The notes under the pieces are model-generated. The model was not told where the DNA came from, did not search any database, and saw only the letters and a program-made list of their open reading frames with translations. Below, piece after piece: positions 15,314 to 15,688 of a stretch of DNA of 15,688 bases (position 1 is the first letter of the stretch; each line of letters opens with the position of its first letter). The position numbers and the translations under genes are program-made. Origin of the DNA: OLB16 sp964481775 (lineage in GTDB: Bacteria; Hinthialibacterota; Hinthialibacteria; OLB16); NCBI GenBank assembly GCA_964481775.1, contig CAYZUX010000142.1, positions 1 to 15,688 on the forward strand, read 5' to 3'.

Positions 15314-15688
15314 GACATTCCAGTTAACTTCGTTGAATTCAGATTACTCCTTCGGACACCAATTGTGTAGAGGGAATTTTACCCTCCCACTCCAGTGACT
15401 CCTGAAGATCCCAATTATAATTGCACCCAAAATTATTACGCTTTTCAGTACCACTCTGCTGTATTATTTCATATTGAAGATCCTTGTCTTATACCCCGGC
15501 AAAGTTGACTTGACGAAAGAGGTTTCGAATTGAAGATGAAAGACTTAGTGCCTTGTTGAATTGGTCGTGCAACGATTATTGTGATACCAGGAGTGCATTT
15601 TGTAGCATGAGAAGGACCAGTTGAAGGGGTGGCGAAAGTGCTTGAATCTGAGTCTTTTCATCCACACAGAAGACCAGTTCACCCTGTT
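15314..15688. other. Leader region of the beta-helix gene, otherwise empty
   Basis: These 375 bases are AT-richer than the genes. On the minus strand a perfect TATAAT (15419-15414) lies about 100 nt before the start, inside the palindrome AATTATAATT, but no -35 at 16-18 bp was found. AAGGAG at about 15347-15352 lies some 35 nt before the start, too far to act as its ribosome site. A plus-strand frame is open from 15611 to the window end (GVAKVLESESFHPHRRPVHPV) without an ATG. No RNA gene was recognised. Confidence 0.4.

Noticed and set aside
15611..15688. Open frame to the window end (..GVAKVLESESFHPHRRPVHPV)
   Set aside because: It has only GTG starts, 26 codons visible and no recognisable motif. 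It could be the 5' end of a gene beyond the window.

Overview
This window looks like bacterial chromosome, probably from an uncultivated lineage. Protein-coding genes are intact and use ATG or GTG starts with Shine-Dalgarno sites. Three exported proteins end in Thr/Pro-rich (PTPTP-type) linkers, and one of them carries dockerin-like calcium loops at its C-terminus. That style of secretome is common in metagenome-derived phyla, but the sequence alone does not fix the phylum.

Layout. The left edge (1-1430) is housekeeping: the 3' end of a TatD-family metal-dependent hydrolase converges, with a 4-bp overlap, on aroC (chorismate synthase). Upstream of aroC is a leader with a perfect 9-bp stem palindrome. 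Then comes a 5.7-kb gene (1789-7446) for a giant secreted peptidase of the gingipain/C25 type, with a His869/Cys900 dyad, beta-sandwich modules, two dockerin-like modules and an intervening cohesin-like module. A short gap after it holds what looks like a transposase scrap. Next are a Tat-exported carboxymuconolactone-decarboxylase-like protein (7663-8382) and a STAS/APH-type kinase fusion (8708-9814). The fusion gene is bracketed by a 140-bp MITE-like element and by a decayed end of the same element.

The right half runs mostly on the minus strand. It has a small exported protein with one CxxCH haem-binding motif and a calcium-loop motif (10180-10689), and a 1297-residue secreted parallel beta-helix protein of about 16 repeats (11420-15313). 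Between them, on the plus strand, lies an ORF-less, internally deleted group II intron (about 10933-11348). The last 375 bases hold only the leader of the beta-helix gene.

Functionally, the window combines core metabolism with an accessory cell-surface or secretion set (protease, beta-helix, haem protein) and remnants of three kinds of mobile DNA: intron, MITE and transposase fragment. No defence system, CRISPR array, tRNA or rRNA was seen. The most unusual items are the multi-module C25 protease, the STAS-kinase fusion flanked by MITE copies, the deleted intron, and a short shared C-terminal tail (I-x-x-W after a TP-rich linker) on the two minus-strand exported proteins.
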